This document shows positions 1 through 6,810 of a DNA stretch of 12,497 nucleotides, piece by piece. This stretch comes from Anaerolineales bacterium UBA6668. Lineage in GTDB: Bacteria > Chloroflexota > Anaerolineae > Anaerolineales > UBA6668. The notes under the pieces were generated by a model. The model was not told where the DNA came from, did not search any database, and saw only the letters and a program-made list of their open reading frames with translations. The stretch covers positions 40,086-52,582 of the forward strand of contig DKKK01000201.1 in NCBI GenBank assembly GCA_002455215.1, given 5' to 3'. How positions within the stretch are numbered: the first letter of the stretch is position 1; every line of letters begins with the position of its first letter. The position numbers were made by a program, and so were the translations under genes.

Positions 1-424
1 TCACCCGAAAGATAGCATTGCCAAATTGTTCGGCACTCATCAGTTGGTAGGCAACATCGGGGTTAGGCGGGGTCAGGGGGGGAACTTCAGTGATGGGGTC
101 AGGTTGTGGGGGCGGGTTGGTAATATCTGCCGCGTTGGGCGTTTCGGTAGCTGGCAGGGGCGTTTCGCTTTCGCTTGGGATGCCCGCCTGCGCCTCCGCC
201 GATGTATCTGCCAATGCTGTCAATGTCCCTTCAATGCCTGCTTGGATTTGTACAGCATTGGCAGTTTCTATTCCCACTGCCGTGAGCGTGCCTGCCACCG
301 CTTCTTCAATCTCGGAGGCGGGTAACGTCAGCATTTTATTACCATTTAAGGGTATTGCTTGACACCCTAGAAGAAAAGACGCTAACCCAACCAGAAGAGT
401 GAGAAAAAGCGGTATGCGTTTCAT
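1..424 (-). CDS. Partial lipoprotein with Pro/Thr-rich linker (C-terminus beyond window)
   Basis: Translating the minus strand from the ATG at 424-422 gives 141 residues with no stop before the window edge. Residues 1-20 form a lipoprotein signal: basic start MKRIP, a hydrophobic core, then lipobox L18-L19-G20-C21, so Cys21 should be lipidated and the protein anchored outside the cytoplasmic membrane. Residues 36-80 look helical and contain two similar units, 'GTLTAV' and 'GTLTAL'. Residues 84-123 are a Pro/Thr/Glu-rich linker, and a folded region seems to begin near residue 124. The start overlaps the stop of the VKOR gene as ATGA (421-424), so the two are probably translationally coupled in one operon. 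I do not recognise the downstream domain; a role as substrate or partner of the thiol-redox pair is only suggested by position. Open frames on the plus strand here are antisense shadows. Confidence 0.8.
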   Translation of the reverse strand, partial: MKRIPLFLTLLVGLASFLLGCQAIPLNGNKMLTLPASEIEEAVAGTLTAVGIETANAVQIQAGIEGTLTALADTSAEAQAGIPSESETPLPATETPNAADITNPPPQPDPITEVPPLTPPNPDVAYQLMSAEQFGNAIFRV

Positions 425-879
425 TGGTTTTTTCGGAAAGAGAACAGCATCAACACAAACATGCCAGTGATGATTGCTAAAGAGTACAAGCAGTATTGGC
501 AAAAGGCATGAATGACAAATGCCTCCAGTGCGGTAAGCCCCAGCGAGAACAGGAAGGCAAAGCCTACCAACCCAGCCAGCAACTCACGCTGATAACTGCG
601 CACCCAACTCGACCAATCTGCCAGCCAAATGACTGCAAAAATGGCGATATAGCCCAATAGCCCAAGTAGAGCGACCGGCATGGGTCCGATGGAAGAAAAT
701 TCCCCTTGTGGACCACTGACTTTGCCGCAATCTAGCCAGGTGTTGACCGTGCAGGTGAGAGACAAGACGCCTTCATGGAAAAGGTATAGGTAATAGGAGA
801 CAACAATACCAAGCACGGCGAGCGCTTGGATGATGCGCACGTTCCAGTCTTGGGGTGGTTGGATGGTTTTCTCTGACAT
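421..879 (-). CDS. Vitamin K epoxide reductase (VKOR) family protein
   Basis: A 152-residue integral membrane protein of the bacterial VKOR family, which reoxidises DsbA-like thioredoxin-fold proteins and passes electrons to quinone. About four or five membrane helices are visible, starting near residues 15-33, 66-87, 100-118 and 120-146. The redox centre is C127-Q-Y-C130, and the periplasmic loop carries the shuttle cysteines C43 and C51 with a conserved Ser at 62/63, as in cyanobacterial VKOR. Length is normal for a single-domain VKOR without a fused thioredoxin domain. That domain is instead supplied by the DsbA-like gene immediately upstream, 15 bases away. No strong ribosome binding site precedes the start, so translation may depend on the upstream gene. 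The stop overlaps the start of the lipoprotein gene. Confidence 0.92.
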   Translation of the reverse strand: MSEKTIQPPQDWNVRIIQALAVLGIVVSYYLYLFHEGVLSLTCTVNTWLDCGKVSGPQGEFSSIGPMPVALLGLLGYIAIFAVIWLADWSSWVRSYQRELLAGLVGFAFLFSLGLTALEAFVIHAFCQYCLYSLAIITGMFVLMLFSFRKNQ

Positions 880-894
880 GGTATTTCTTACCGG

Positions 895-1575
895 TTATTT
901 GCCACGCAAAACAGCTTTCGCAGTTTCCACTTCGCGTGCCAGGTCTTGGGGCGTTTGTACACCGACCAGTTTGCTTCCATTGACAAAGAAGGTGGGGGTG
1001 GAATTGACCCCAAGGCTGGATAATTTGGAGATATTGCTTCCCACAGTATCAGCATAGCGATTGCTAGCCAAACATTCTTCAAAAGCAGTTGTATCCATGC
1101 CAACCGTTTCGGCGGATTTTACCATGCGGTCTTGGGGCACTTCGTGGGAGGTGACCATTGTGGCGAATACATTGTAGTGCCATTCTTCAAATTTCCCTTG
1201 TTCTTCCGCACAAAATGCGCCTTGCACAGACAACGCCGTCGCATCTCCTAAGGCAAATGGTACGCGGACGTAATAGACTTCGCCAGTATCCACCAAAGTA
1301 CTCATAACTTGGGGTTCGTACTGCATGGCGTAGCCTTGACAAGCTGGGCAACCATAGTCATAAATTTCATAAATTTTGACTACGGCGTCCGCATTCCCTT
1401 TTTCAATGCAACGGCTGGCATTTTCGGCGCAATAAGTATCCAAGGCAAACGGTCCACCGCTTTGCAGACCGCTCCAAATCAATACGCCAAAAAATGCAAT
1501 ACCAGCAAGAATGATGCCCCCAACGACATACCAATTGAAAGTAGGGGAATTTGATGTTTTGCGATAATTAGACAT
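895..1575 (-). CDS. Membrane-anchored DsbA-like thiol oxidoreductase
   Basis: A 226-residue thioredoxin-fold protein of the DsbA/Thioredoxin_4 class, expected to introduce disulfides into exported proteins. Residues 15-36 are one hydrophobic segment serving as signal anchor. The active site is C76-P-A-C79 in 'YDYGCPACQ', and the cis-proline loop is T193-P194-T195-F196. Between them lies the helical insertion typical of DsbA. Four further cysteines occur (49, 56, 122, 168); C49 and C56 flank the fold's start and could form a structural disulfide. I chose the ATG at 1575 because AGGAG lies 7 bases upstream; a longer frame opens at 1638, but those 21 extra residues have no start signal and overlap the likely promoter. 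The VKOR gene 15 bases downstream is its probable reoxidation partner. Confidence 0.92.
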   Translation of the reverse strand: MSNYRKTSNSPTFNWYVVGGIILAGIAFFGVLIWSGLQSGGPFALDTYCAENASRCIEKGNADAVVKIYEIYDYGCPACQGYAMQYEPQVMSTLVDTGEVYYVRVPFALGDATALSVQGAFCAEEQGKFEEWHYNVFATMVTSHEVPQDRMVKSAETVGMDTTAFEECLASNRYADTVGSNISKLSSLGVNSTPTFFVNGSKLVGVQTPQDLAREVETAKAVLRGK

Positions 1576-1582
1576 GAACTTG

Positions 1583-1587
1583 CTCCT
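1583..1587 (-). promoter_or_regulatory. Ribosome binding site of dsbA-like gene
   Basis: On the minus strand AGGAG lies 7 bases before the ATG at 1575. It decides this start over the in-frame ATG at 1638. Confidence 0.7.
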
Positions 1588-1606
1588 TTTTATAGTTGAT
1601 TTTTGT

Positions 1607-1634
1607 ATTGTACAACGAAATTTTTCTGATGCAA
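1607..1634 (-). promoter_or_regulatory. Probable sigma-70-type promoter of the dsbA-VKOR-lipoprotein operon
   Basis: On the minus strand TTGCAT (1634-1629) and TACAAT (1612-1607) are 16 bases apart. The -10 matches the consensus at five of six positions and the -35 at only three. Transcription would start near 1600, giving a leader of about 25 bases that carries the AGGAG site. No competing promoter is as well placed. Called by eye. Confidence 0.4.
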
Positions 1635-1639
1635 TCAAA

Positions 1640-2017
1640 TTTTATCATTACTACATTCGACACGGATGAAAGTTGTGCTTTTTCATCAAAGAAAAATTCG
1701 CAACCTACTAGCCGAAAATAGTCTAAAAAAACGGATACGGGTACAAATATCTGGAATTTGCTATTCAGTGTGGATGAGAAATCTCGAATTTTTCTTCAGG
1801 GAAAAACGTAATTCCCAAACGCCAAATTAGATGCGGTTAAACCAATTGAAATTATACATGGTTGTGCCACAAGGTGGCTATTTTTGCAATTCGACTAAAA
1901 GAATTCCGGTAAATTTTGTTAAAAATAGCAGTGGCATAAACTGACTTTTGGGATAAAATTTTTATGTTCAAAACAAATTCGTTTTGTGGCGAACTTACAA
2001 CCTATTCCACCTTGATG
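1640..2017. other. AT-rich divergent intergenic region with several small inverted repeats
   Basis: No gene is visible here between the divergent dsbA-like and amt genes. It holds several short inverted repeats: GATGAAA/TTTCATC (1665-1671 and 1681-1687), GGGAA/TTCCC (1799-1803 and 1812-1816), GCCAC/GTGGC (1866-1870 and 1874-1878, followed by TATTTTT) and CAAAAC/GTTTTG (1969-1974 and 1981-1986). Any one could arise by chance in AT-rich sequence. The third resembles a weak terminator but no gene reads into it. The amt promoter is probably in the 1910-1965 stretch, where TTGTTA (1916-1921) and several TAAA(A)T-like hexamers occur, but I cannot choose one. Confidence 0.4.
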
Positions 2018-2090
2018 TGGCGAGCTACTGTGCGTTGTCTCATTGGATTCTGCAATGTGTGAACGCTAAGTTGGGTCGCCATTTTTATTT
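2018..2090 (+). promoter_or_regulatory. Structured amt leader: three nested inverted repeats ending in a T-run
   Basis: Three collinear complementary pairs nest within 64 bases: TGGCGA/TCGCCA (2018-2023 with 2076-2081), GCGTT/AACGC (2032-2036 with 2062-2066) and CATTG/CAATG (2041-2045 with 2053-2057, 7-base loop). The outer stem runs directly into TTTTTATTT (2082-2090), and the amt ribosome binding site follows at 2097. A second TGGCGA at 1987-1992 could compete for the same partner. This is the layout of an attenuator or cis-regulatory RNA. I do not recognise a named riboswitch class, and the TGGCGA copies could instead be protein operators. Confidence 0.4.
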
Positions 2091-2096
2091 AACTAC

Positions 2097-2101
2097 AGGA
2101 G
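2097..2101 (+). promoter_or_regulatory. Ribosome binding site of amt
   Basis: AGGAG lies 9 bases before the amt ATG at 2111 and just 6 bases after the T-run of the structured leader, so folding of that leader could affect access to it. Confidence 0.6.
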
Positions 2102-2110
2102 CTAGTAAAT

Positions 2111-3337
2111 ATGAATGCGCCAATTAATTCCGGTGATACCGCATGGGTTTTGATTTCAACCGCGCTGGTACTTATGATGACCCCCGCCCTGGCTTTTTTC
2201 TATGGAGGGATGGTGCGGAAGAAAAATATCCTTTCTACTTTAAATCTAAGTTTTGTGATGATGGCACTCATTGGGGTGCAATGGGTTCTGTTTGGCTATA
2301 GTCTGGCTTTTGGTAAAAGCCAGGGCGGTTTGATTGGCGGGCTAAATTACCTAGGCTTTGCCAATGTTGGAGAAACCCCCAATACCGATTACGCCCCCAC
2401 CATTCCCCACTTGGCTTTTGCCGCCTACCAGATGATGTTTGCCGTAATTACACCCGCGCTGATTAGTGGCGCTTTTGTAGAGCGAGTACGTTTTAAAGCC
2501 TACGTGATTTTTAGCCTATTGTGGGCAACCCTGGTTTATTCGCCGGTGGCACACTGGGTTTGGGCAGTTGGTGGCTTTATTCGCAATTTAGGGGCGCTCG
2601 ACTTTGCCGGCGGCACAGTGGTACATATCACTGCCGGGCTATCTGCATTGGCATTCGCCCTTGCCATCCGCAAGCGCCGACATTTTGGCAATACCGCTTT
2701 CGAGCCCCACAATATCCCGTTTACTGTGTTGGGGGCGGGGTTATTGTGGGCGGGCTGGTTTGGCTTCAATGGTGGAAGTGCTTTGGCGGCAAACGGTTTG
2801 GCAGTTCAAGCGATTGTCAATAGCAATAGTGCCGCCGCCGCCGCCGCGCTGGTCTGGATGCTGATTGCTTGGCGCGAAAACAAACCAAGCGTGTTGGGAA
2901 TTGTCACCGGCGCAGTGGTGGGTTTGGTTGCTATTACGCCTGCCGCCGGCTTTGTCACCCCGCTTTCGGCAATGGCGATTGGCGCGATTGCCGCTCCCAT
3001 CAGCTACTATGCTATCAAACTACGCCACAAATTTGGTTTGGACGAATCGCTAGACGTGATGGCTTGTCACGGCACGGGCGGTTTGTGGGGCGCAATTGCG
3101 ACTGGCATTTTTGCCAGCAAGGCTATCAACCCAGCCGGTGCGGATGGATTACTCTATGGGAACGGGCAATTGCTAGTGGCGCAAATTTTGGGTGCAGTGA
3201 TTGCTGGGGCATTTGCCTTTGGGGTTACCTTCACTTTGGCAAAAGTTTTGCAAGCTACAGTTGGTTTAAGCGTAGATGAACGCTCCGAAGAAGTAGGGTT
3301 GGATATCAGCGAACACGGTGAACGCGCATACGCCTAA
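2111..3337 (+). CDS. amt: Ammonium transporter (Amt/MEP family)
   Basis: A 408-residue inner-membrane ammonium channel, normal length for the family and with about eleven membrane helices; Amt proteins work as trimers. Recognition is firm. The N-terminal segment 'MTPALAFFYGGMVRKKN' (residues 23-39) is classic. D164 lies in 'ALDFAGGTVVHI', and the pore's twin histidines are H172 and H320 ('DVMACHGTGG'). 'LWAGWFGFNGGS' (212-223) and the cytoplasmic tail 'GLDISEHGERAYA' are also typical. The tail is where PII (GlnK) regulates the channel, and a PII gene follows 51 bases downstream. An AGGAG site supports the start. No separate signal peptide is evident beyond the first membrane helix. Expression may be governed by the structured leader upstream. 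Amt-glnK operons are usually induced by nitrogen limitation; that is family knowledge, not seen here. Confidence 0.97.
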   Translation: MNAPINSGDTAWVLISTALVLMMTPALAFFYGGMVRKKNILSTLNLSFVMMALIGVQWVLFGYSLAFGKSQGGLIGGLNYLGFANVGETPNTDYAPTIPHLAFAAYQMMFAVITPALISGAFVERVRFKAYVIFSLLWATLVYSPVAHWVWAVGGFIRNLGALDFAGGTVVHITAGLSALAFALAIRKRRHFGNTAFEPHNIPFTVLGAGLLWAGWFGFNGGSALAANGLAVQAIVNSNSAAAAAALVWMLIAWRENKPSVLGIVTGAVVGLVAITPAAGFVTPLSAMAIGAIAAPISYYAIKLRHKFGLDESLDVMACHGTGGLWGAIATGIFASKAINPAGADGLLYGNGQLLVAQILGAVIAGAFAFGVTFTLAKVLQATVGLSVDERSEEVGLDISEHGERAYA

Positions 3338-3388
3338 TCCGCATCTTTCATAACCTTTGAAATTTAAATCAGGACAGGTACAAACCCC

Positions 3389-3760
3389 ATGAAGAAAATT
3401 GAAGCAATCTTTCGTGAAGAAAAACTCAACGATGTCAAGCAAGCCTTGTACAACATCGGTGTTTACGGCATGAACGTTGTCGAAGTGCGTGGGCACGGAC
3501 GACAAGGCGGTATAGAACTCATCGGACGCAGTGGCACTTATAAAGTGGACTTGCTTCCGCGCATCCAAATGAACATTATCCTGAGCGACCACAACTTGCA
3601 AAAAGTGATAGACACCATTTGTGAAGCCGCTCGCACGGGCAATAAAGGAGATGGCATCATCTTTGTTTACCCAGTTGAAGATGTGATTCGCATCCGCACG
3701 GGTGAACGTGGCAAACAAGCGCTTTCGTATGAAGGTGATATTGACACACGCAAAAAGTAG
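3389..3760 (+). CDS. glnK: Nitrogen regulatory protein PII (GlnB/GlnK family)
   Basis: A 123-residue PII signal-transduction protein, cytoplasmic and trimeric in the family, which senses ATP/ADP and 2-oxoglutarate and docks onto Amt. 'MKKIEAIFREEKLNDVKQAL' is the usual N-terminus. The T-loop (about 36-55) keeps R38, Q39 and Y51, the residue uridylylated in proteobacteria. The B-loop is T84-G-N-K-G-D-G90 and the C-terminal arginines R102 and R104 are present in 'IRIRTGERG'. The lysine that normally follows GDG (K90 in E. coli GlnB) is isoleucine, I91. One extra residue occurs between the T- and B-loops. The purine-rich AGGACAGG (3371-3378) serves as ribosome binding site. The symbol glnK is chosen from linkage to amt; sequence alone does not separate it from glnB. 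Confidence 0.95.
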   Translation: MKKIEAIFREEKLNDVKQALYNIGVYGMNVVEVRGHGRQGGIELIGRSGTYKVDLLPRIQMNIILSDHNLQKVIDTICEAARTGNKGDGIIFVYPVEDVIRIRTGERGKQALSYEGDIDTRKK

Positions 3761-3784
3761 CTCACATAAACCGCAGGTCTATTA

Positions 3785-3820
3785 AGCATAAAACGCACGT
3801 CTCCGTGCGTTTTGCTTTTA
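3785..3820. terminator. Strong intrinsic terminator after amt-glnK, probably bidirectional
   Basis: Arms 3790-3799 (AAAACGCACG) and 3804-3813 (CGTGCGTTTT) pair perfectly over 10 bases with a TCTC loop, and AGC/GCT can add an outer stem. TTTTA follows on the plus strand. Because the stem itself begins with A and ends with T tracts, it should also end transcripts arriving on the minus strand from the degV gene, whose stop is 31 bases away. Confidence 0.85.
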
Positions 3821-3850
3821 TTCTGTGCCTTGCACCGGAAGAGTCGGGTA

Positions 3851-4774
3851 TCAGTCTACACTGGAAAAGTGGTAGGTTTTTCCGCTATGCTCATCCACCG
3901 CACCTTCAAAAATAGCCACCCCCACGGCTTCACAGCCGATAAAAGTTGCCAAACTGGGCAAATAATGTTGAGCGGGCCATTTGCGCTTTCTACCCATGAG
4001 TGCATTATTCAGCCGTTCCGAAATATAGCGCAGTTCGTTGGACAAGTTGGTTTGTGGGTGTAGAAAAACCAACTGTTGCATTTCGTCAAATTCACTGCTA
4101 AATTCCACCAACTTCTCCAAACCTTGTGCGCGGGTGCGAGTTTTTTCAATCGCAATCATCTTGCCGTTTTCCATGCTCAGTACTGGCTTGATTTTTAGCA
4201 TTTCGCCCAAAATGGCTTGTGATGGGCGTAGGATTTTTTGGCGATTGAGCGCTTCTAACGCTTCCGTGAGATAAATGGAATAAGTGTGCTTAGCTAGCCC
4301 ACGAATGAGCCGTTCAAGTTCGTGGATAGGAGTATTTGCCAATAATAAGTTCGCTACTTCCGTGACCAGACACGCCAGAGTCACGCCAATTTCACGCGAG
4401 TCAATCACTGTCACATTAGGACGACTCCCCAACCAAATTGCCGCCTGCCGGGCATTCTGCACCAGTGGCGAAAGATCACCACTCATGTGAATAGCAACAA
4501 TCGGTCGCCCATCGTATGAAACTTGTTGATAAAATTCGGCAATTTGTTCGGGGCGGGGGATTTCCAGTGTGGGAAAAGCCTTCTCGCGGTGGCTCACCCC
4601 CTGTAGCTTAACTAAATCCAGTTCTGGCTCATTGTAGAAATGCTCGCCGACGCGAATTCTCAATGGCAAGATGCGAACTTGATACTGGCGGGCTAGATCT
4701 GCGGGAACAAATTGCGCACTGCTATCCGTGACGAGATGAACCGGCAAACCGGGCAACATAAGGGGGGCGGTCAT
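3851..4774 (-). CDS. DegV family protein (FakB-like), with divergent ligand pocket
   Basis: A 307-residue DegV-fold protein. In well-studied bacteria these (FakB) carry a fatty acid to the kinase FakA for phosphorylation. Family marks are T16-D-S-S-A20, 'PLRI' (37-40), 'DSREIGVTLACL' in place of DSxxxSxGxG, and the long segment 'LEALNRQKILRPSQAILGEMLKIKPVLSMENGKM' (written here only as a landmark: 'LKIKPVL' is diagnostic) followed by 'IEKTRTRAQG', the region touching FakA. By eye, the usual TSQPS motif reads L70-E-I-P-R74, the SGT loop reads S-P-L (102-104), and the C-terminal GTHTGPG reads 'GCEAVGV'. The residues that normally hold the fatty-acid carboxylate are therefore mostly replaced. 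The start abuts the fakA-like stop with no gap and has no clear ribosome site, implying coupled translation. Function as a fatty-acid carrier is uncertain. Confidence 0.85.
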   Translation of the reverse strand: MTAPLMLPGLPVHLVTDSSAQFVPADLARQYQVRILPLRIRVGEHFYNEPELDLVKLQGVSHREKAFPTLEIPRPEQIAEFYQQVSYDGRPIVAIHMSGDLSPLVQNARQAAIWLGSRPNVTVIDSREIGVTLACLVTEVANLLLANTPIHELERLIRGLAKHTYSIYLTEALEALNRQKILRPSQAILGEMLKIKPVLSMENGKMIAIEKTRTRAQGLEKLVEFSSEFDEMQQLVFLHPQTNLSNELRYISERLNNALMGRKRKWPAQHYLPSLATFIGCEAVGVAIFEGAVDEHSGKTYHFSSVD

Positions 4775-6427
4775 TTATTCAACCGATAGCAGGTAAAAAT
4801 AGTGGGGTTGTCCGCCAAAATAGGCTTCTACCACTTGGTCGCTGTACGTTGCTTGTAATTTTTCCACCAATTCTTCAGCTTGAGCGCCGGTAGTGTCATG
4901 CCCATAATACAGAGTAATCAACTCTTTTTGTTCCGCGCTCATTTTGTGAAGTAAATCTCGCACACAACTTTCGACATCGCCGGCGCTACAAACCAATTTG
5001 CCATTATAAATGCCAATAATTTGCCCTTCTTCCACCGCCACGCCATCCAAATTAACCGTGCGGGTGGCAATGGTAACTTCACCGGTATCCACTTGCCCCG
5101 CTTGTGTCTGCATCGAATCGGCAATCGTTTGTATGTCGCCATCGCCTTCAAAGGCAGTTAGTGCGGCAATGCCTTGCGGAATGGTGCGGGTAGGTACAAC
5201 CAGCACTTGTTTGGCGCTGACTTCGGCGGCTTGTTGCGCCGCAAGTTGGATATTCTTGTTGTTGGGGAGAATAATCACTCGCTCGGTGGGCAGATGCTCA
5301 AAAGCAGACAAAATGTCTTGTGTGCTGGGGTTCATCGTTTGCCCACCGGAAACCAAAGCCACCGGCCCTAGCGCAATGCTGGGCAAAATTTGGTCAAAAC
5401 CCTTGCCCGGCGAAATGACGACAGCCACAATTTGCCCTTCTTCCATTTCAACTACGGGCATGTCGCTTTGTTTTTGTGCCATTTGCTGTTCTATTTGGTC
5501 GAGCAAATTTTCCAAATGCACTTTTACCACCACCCCCAGTGTTTCAATATATTCAATAGGTTCATAACGCCGTTCTTTGGGCAAGTGAATGTGCATACGC
5601 ACCAATTCTTCGCCTTCGCCTACCTGAATCGATGTGCCCAGTGTTTCCAAATGCTGATAAAAACCAGCTAAGTCCAGATGGGCATACGGGCGAAAATCTA
5701 CAATCACTTCCCAATCTTGCCCGGGCTCTACTTCTTCCATTGCCGCTCCCACCGCATCCAAATCCAGTGGCTTATATTGGGAAGCGAGACGGGTGTCCAG
5801 CGATTCGCCCCGCATGAAGCGTAACATACCATCAAAAATAGTCTTAAGCCCAAAGCCGCCCGAGTCCACCACTTTGGCTTGTTTTAGTACCGGCAAAAGT
5901 TCGGGTGTGCGCTCCACTGAGCGGTGTGCAGACTGGCAAATGGACTCAAGTGCCACCAGCAGGTCTTGGGTTTGGGCGGGCAAGGCTTTGGCATCGTGTG
6001 AGACGTCTTTGATAACCGTGAGAATAGTGCCTTCCACAGGTTTTACTACCCCACGGTAAGCCGTTTCTCGCGCTTCTTGCAAAGCATCTACCAAAATGGG
6101 CACATCTAGCAAGGCGTGATCTTTTAACCCGCGAGCCAAACCCCGCAAGATTTGTGACAAAATCACCCCCGAATTGCCACGCGCACCCATCAATGCCCCG
6201 TGCGCCAGTGCATGGACAACTTTTGCCGCGTGATTTTCCTTCATGCGATCTAGCTCTTGACAAGCTGAACGCAGGGTCAGAAGCATATTCGTTCCGGTAT
6301 CACCATCGGGAACCGGAAAAACGTTTAATTGATTGACAGTTTCGTGGTTGGTTTCAAACCAGACAACGGCACCTTGCAACACTTGCTTCAGTGCATTTCC
6401 ATCCATTTGGCGCACAGCTTCAGTCAT
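4775..6427 (-). CDS. fakA: DAK2/DhaL-domain kinase, FakA (YloV) family
   Basis: A 550-residue protein matching full-length FakA, the ATP-dependent fatty acid kinase that phosphorylates FakB-bound fatty acids in the cytoplasm. The N-terminal DhaL kinase domain (about 10-210) has the Mg-ATP signature D41-G-D-T-G-T-N-M48 within 'NVFPVPDGDTGTNM', then 'GARGNSGVILSQ' (81-92), 'KPVEGTIL' and 'VDSGGFGL'. The middle domain (about 240-320) and a C-terminal domain ('VSGGQTMNPSTQDIL', 'ILPNNKNIQLAAQQAA', ending 'YYGHDTTGA... FGGQPHYFYLLSVE') complete the normal architecture, so nothing is truncated. It sits 23 bases after the Asp23-type gene and directly against degV, the arrangement expected for a kinase-carrier operon. 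The ribosome site is weak (AGAGATTC). Activity on fatty acids is inferred from family, not shown. Confidence 0.9.
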   Translation of the reverse strand: MTEAVRQMDGNALKQVLQGAVVWFETNHETVNQLNVFPVPDGDTGTNMLLTLRSACQELDRMKENHAAKVVHALAHGALMGARGNSGVILSQILRGLARGLKDHALLDVPILVDALQEARETAYRGVVKPVEGTILTVIKDVSHDAKALPAQTQDLLVALESICQSAHRSVERTPELLPVLKQAKVVDSGGFGLKTIFDGMLRFMRGESLDTRLASQYKPLDLDAVGAAMEEVEPGQDWEVIVDFRPYAHLDLAGFYQHLETLGTSIQVGEGEELVRMHIHLPKERRYEPIEYIETLGVVVKVHLENLLDQIEQQMAQKQSDMPVVEMEEGQIVAVVISPGKGFDQILPSIALGPVALVSGGQTMNPSTQDILSAFEHLPTERVIILPNNKNIQLAAQQAAEVSAKQVLVVPTRTIPQGIAALTAFEGDGDIQTIADSMQTQAGQVDTGEVTIATRTVNLDGVAVEEGQIIGIYNGKLVCSAGDVESCVRDLLHKMSAEQKELITLYYGHDTTGAQAEELVEKLQATYSDQVVEAYFGGQPHYFYLLSVE

Positions 6428-6450
6428 GTGGTGAATCTCTTGGTAAAAAA

Positions 6451-6810
6451 TTAATCTGAATTGCTAACTCGCAAACCGTGAACGTGGACATGCACGTGCT
6501 CCACAGTTAGTTCGGTGGCTTGTTCGACTTGGTAGCGCACAGCGTTGGACAGGCTCCGCGCAACTTGGGCAAGATTGGTACCATATTCCATGATGACATA
6601 CACATCAATGACAACGGTATTTTCAGGCGAAATGGTCACTTCAATGCCTTTGTGGGGGTCACGGGTCAGTGCATTGGCAATGCCGTCCACCACATTTTTT
6701 GCCGCCATTCCAACCACACCATAGCTTGAGAGCACGGCATGGCTGGCGATGCTGGCAATGGCACTGCCAGCTATTTGGATATTGCCTAAGGAAGGTTGAG
6801 AATCGGACAT
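6451..6810 (-). CDS. Asp23/Gls24 family envelope-stress-like protein (YloU type)
   Basis: A 119-residue protein of the Asp23/Gls24 family, commonly encoded directly before fakA (yloU-yloV in Bacillus). 'IAGSAIASIASHAVLSSYGVVGMAAKN' is the usual N-terminal helix region, 'GIEVTISPENTVVIDVYVIMEYGTNLAQVARSLSNAVRYQVEQATEL' is summarised as the family core ('VIDVYVIMEYG', residues 67-77), and the C-terminal strand reads E104-H-V-H-V-H-V-H-G112. Four histidines alternating along that strand (105, 107, 109, 111) are unusual. GGAG lies 5 bases before the ATG and supports the start. It is the first gene of the three-gene operon. The molecular role is unknown; family members associate with the membrane or cell envelope. 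Confidence 0.88.
   Translation of the reverse strand: MSDSQPSLGNIQIAGSAIASIASHAVLSSYGVVGMAAKNVVDGIANALTRDPHKGIEVTISPENTVVIDVYVIMEYGTNLAQVARSLSNAVRYQVEQATELTVEHVHVHVHGLRVSNSD

Noticed and set aside
26..362. Two overlapping plus-strand open frames of 90-99 codons
   Set aside because: They are antisense shadows of the minus-strand lipoprotein, which has a clear lipobox, linker and operon position.
1866..1885. GCCAC-AAG-GTGGC hairpin followed by TATTTTT, terminator-like
   Set aside because: The stem is only 5 bases with a 3-base loop, and no plus-strand gene or clear promoter feeds it.
1831..1944. 37-codon plus-strand open frame in the dsbA/amt gap
   Set aside because: No ribosome binding site, no hydrophobic or domain pattern, and it ends well before amt.
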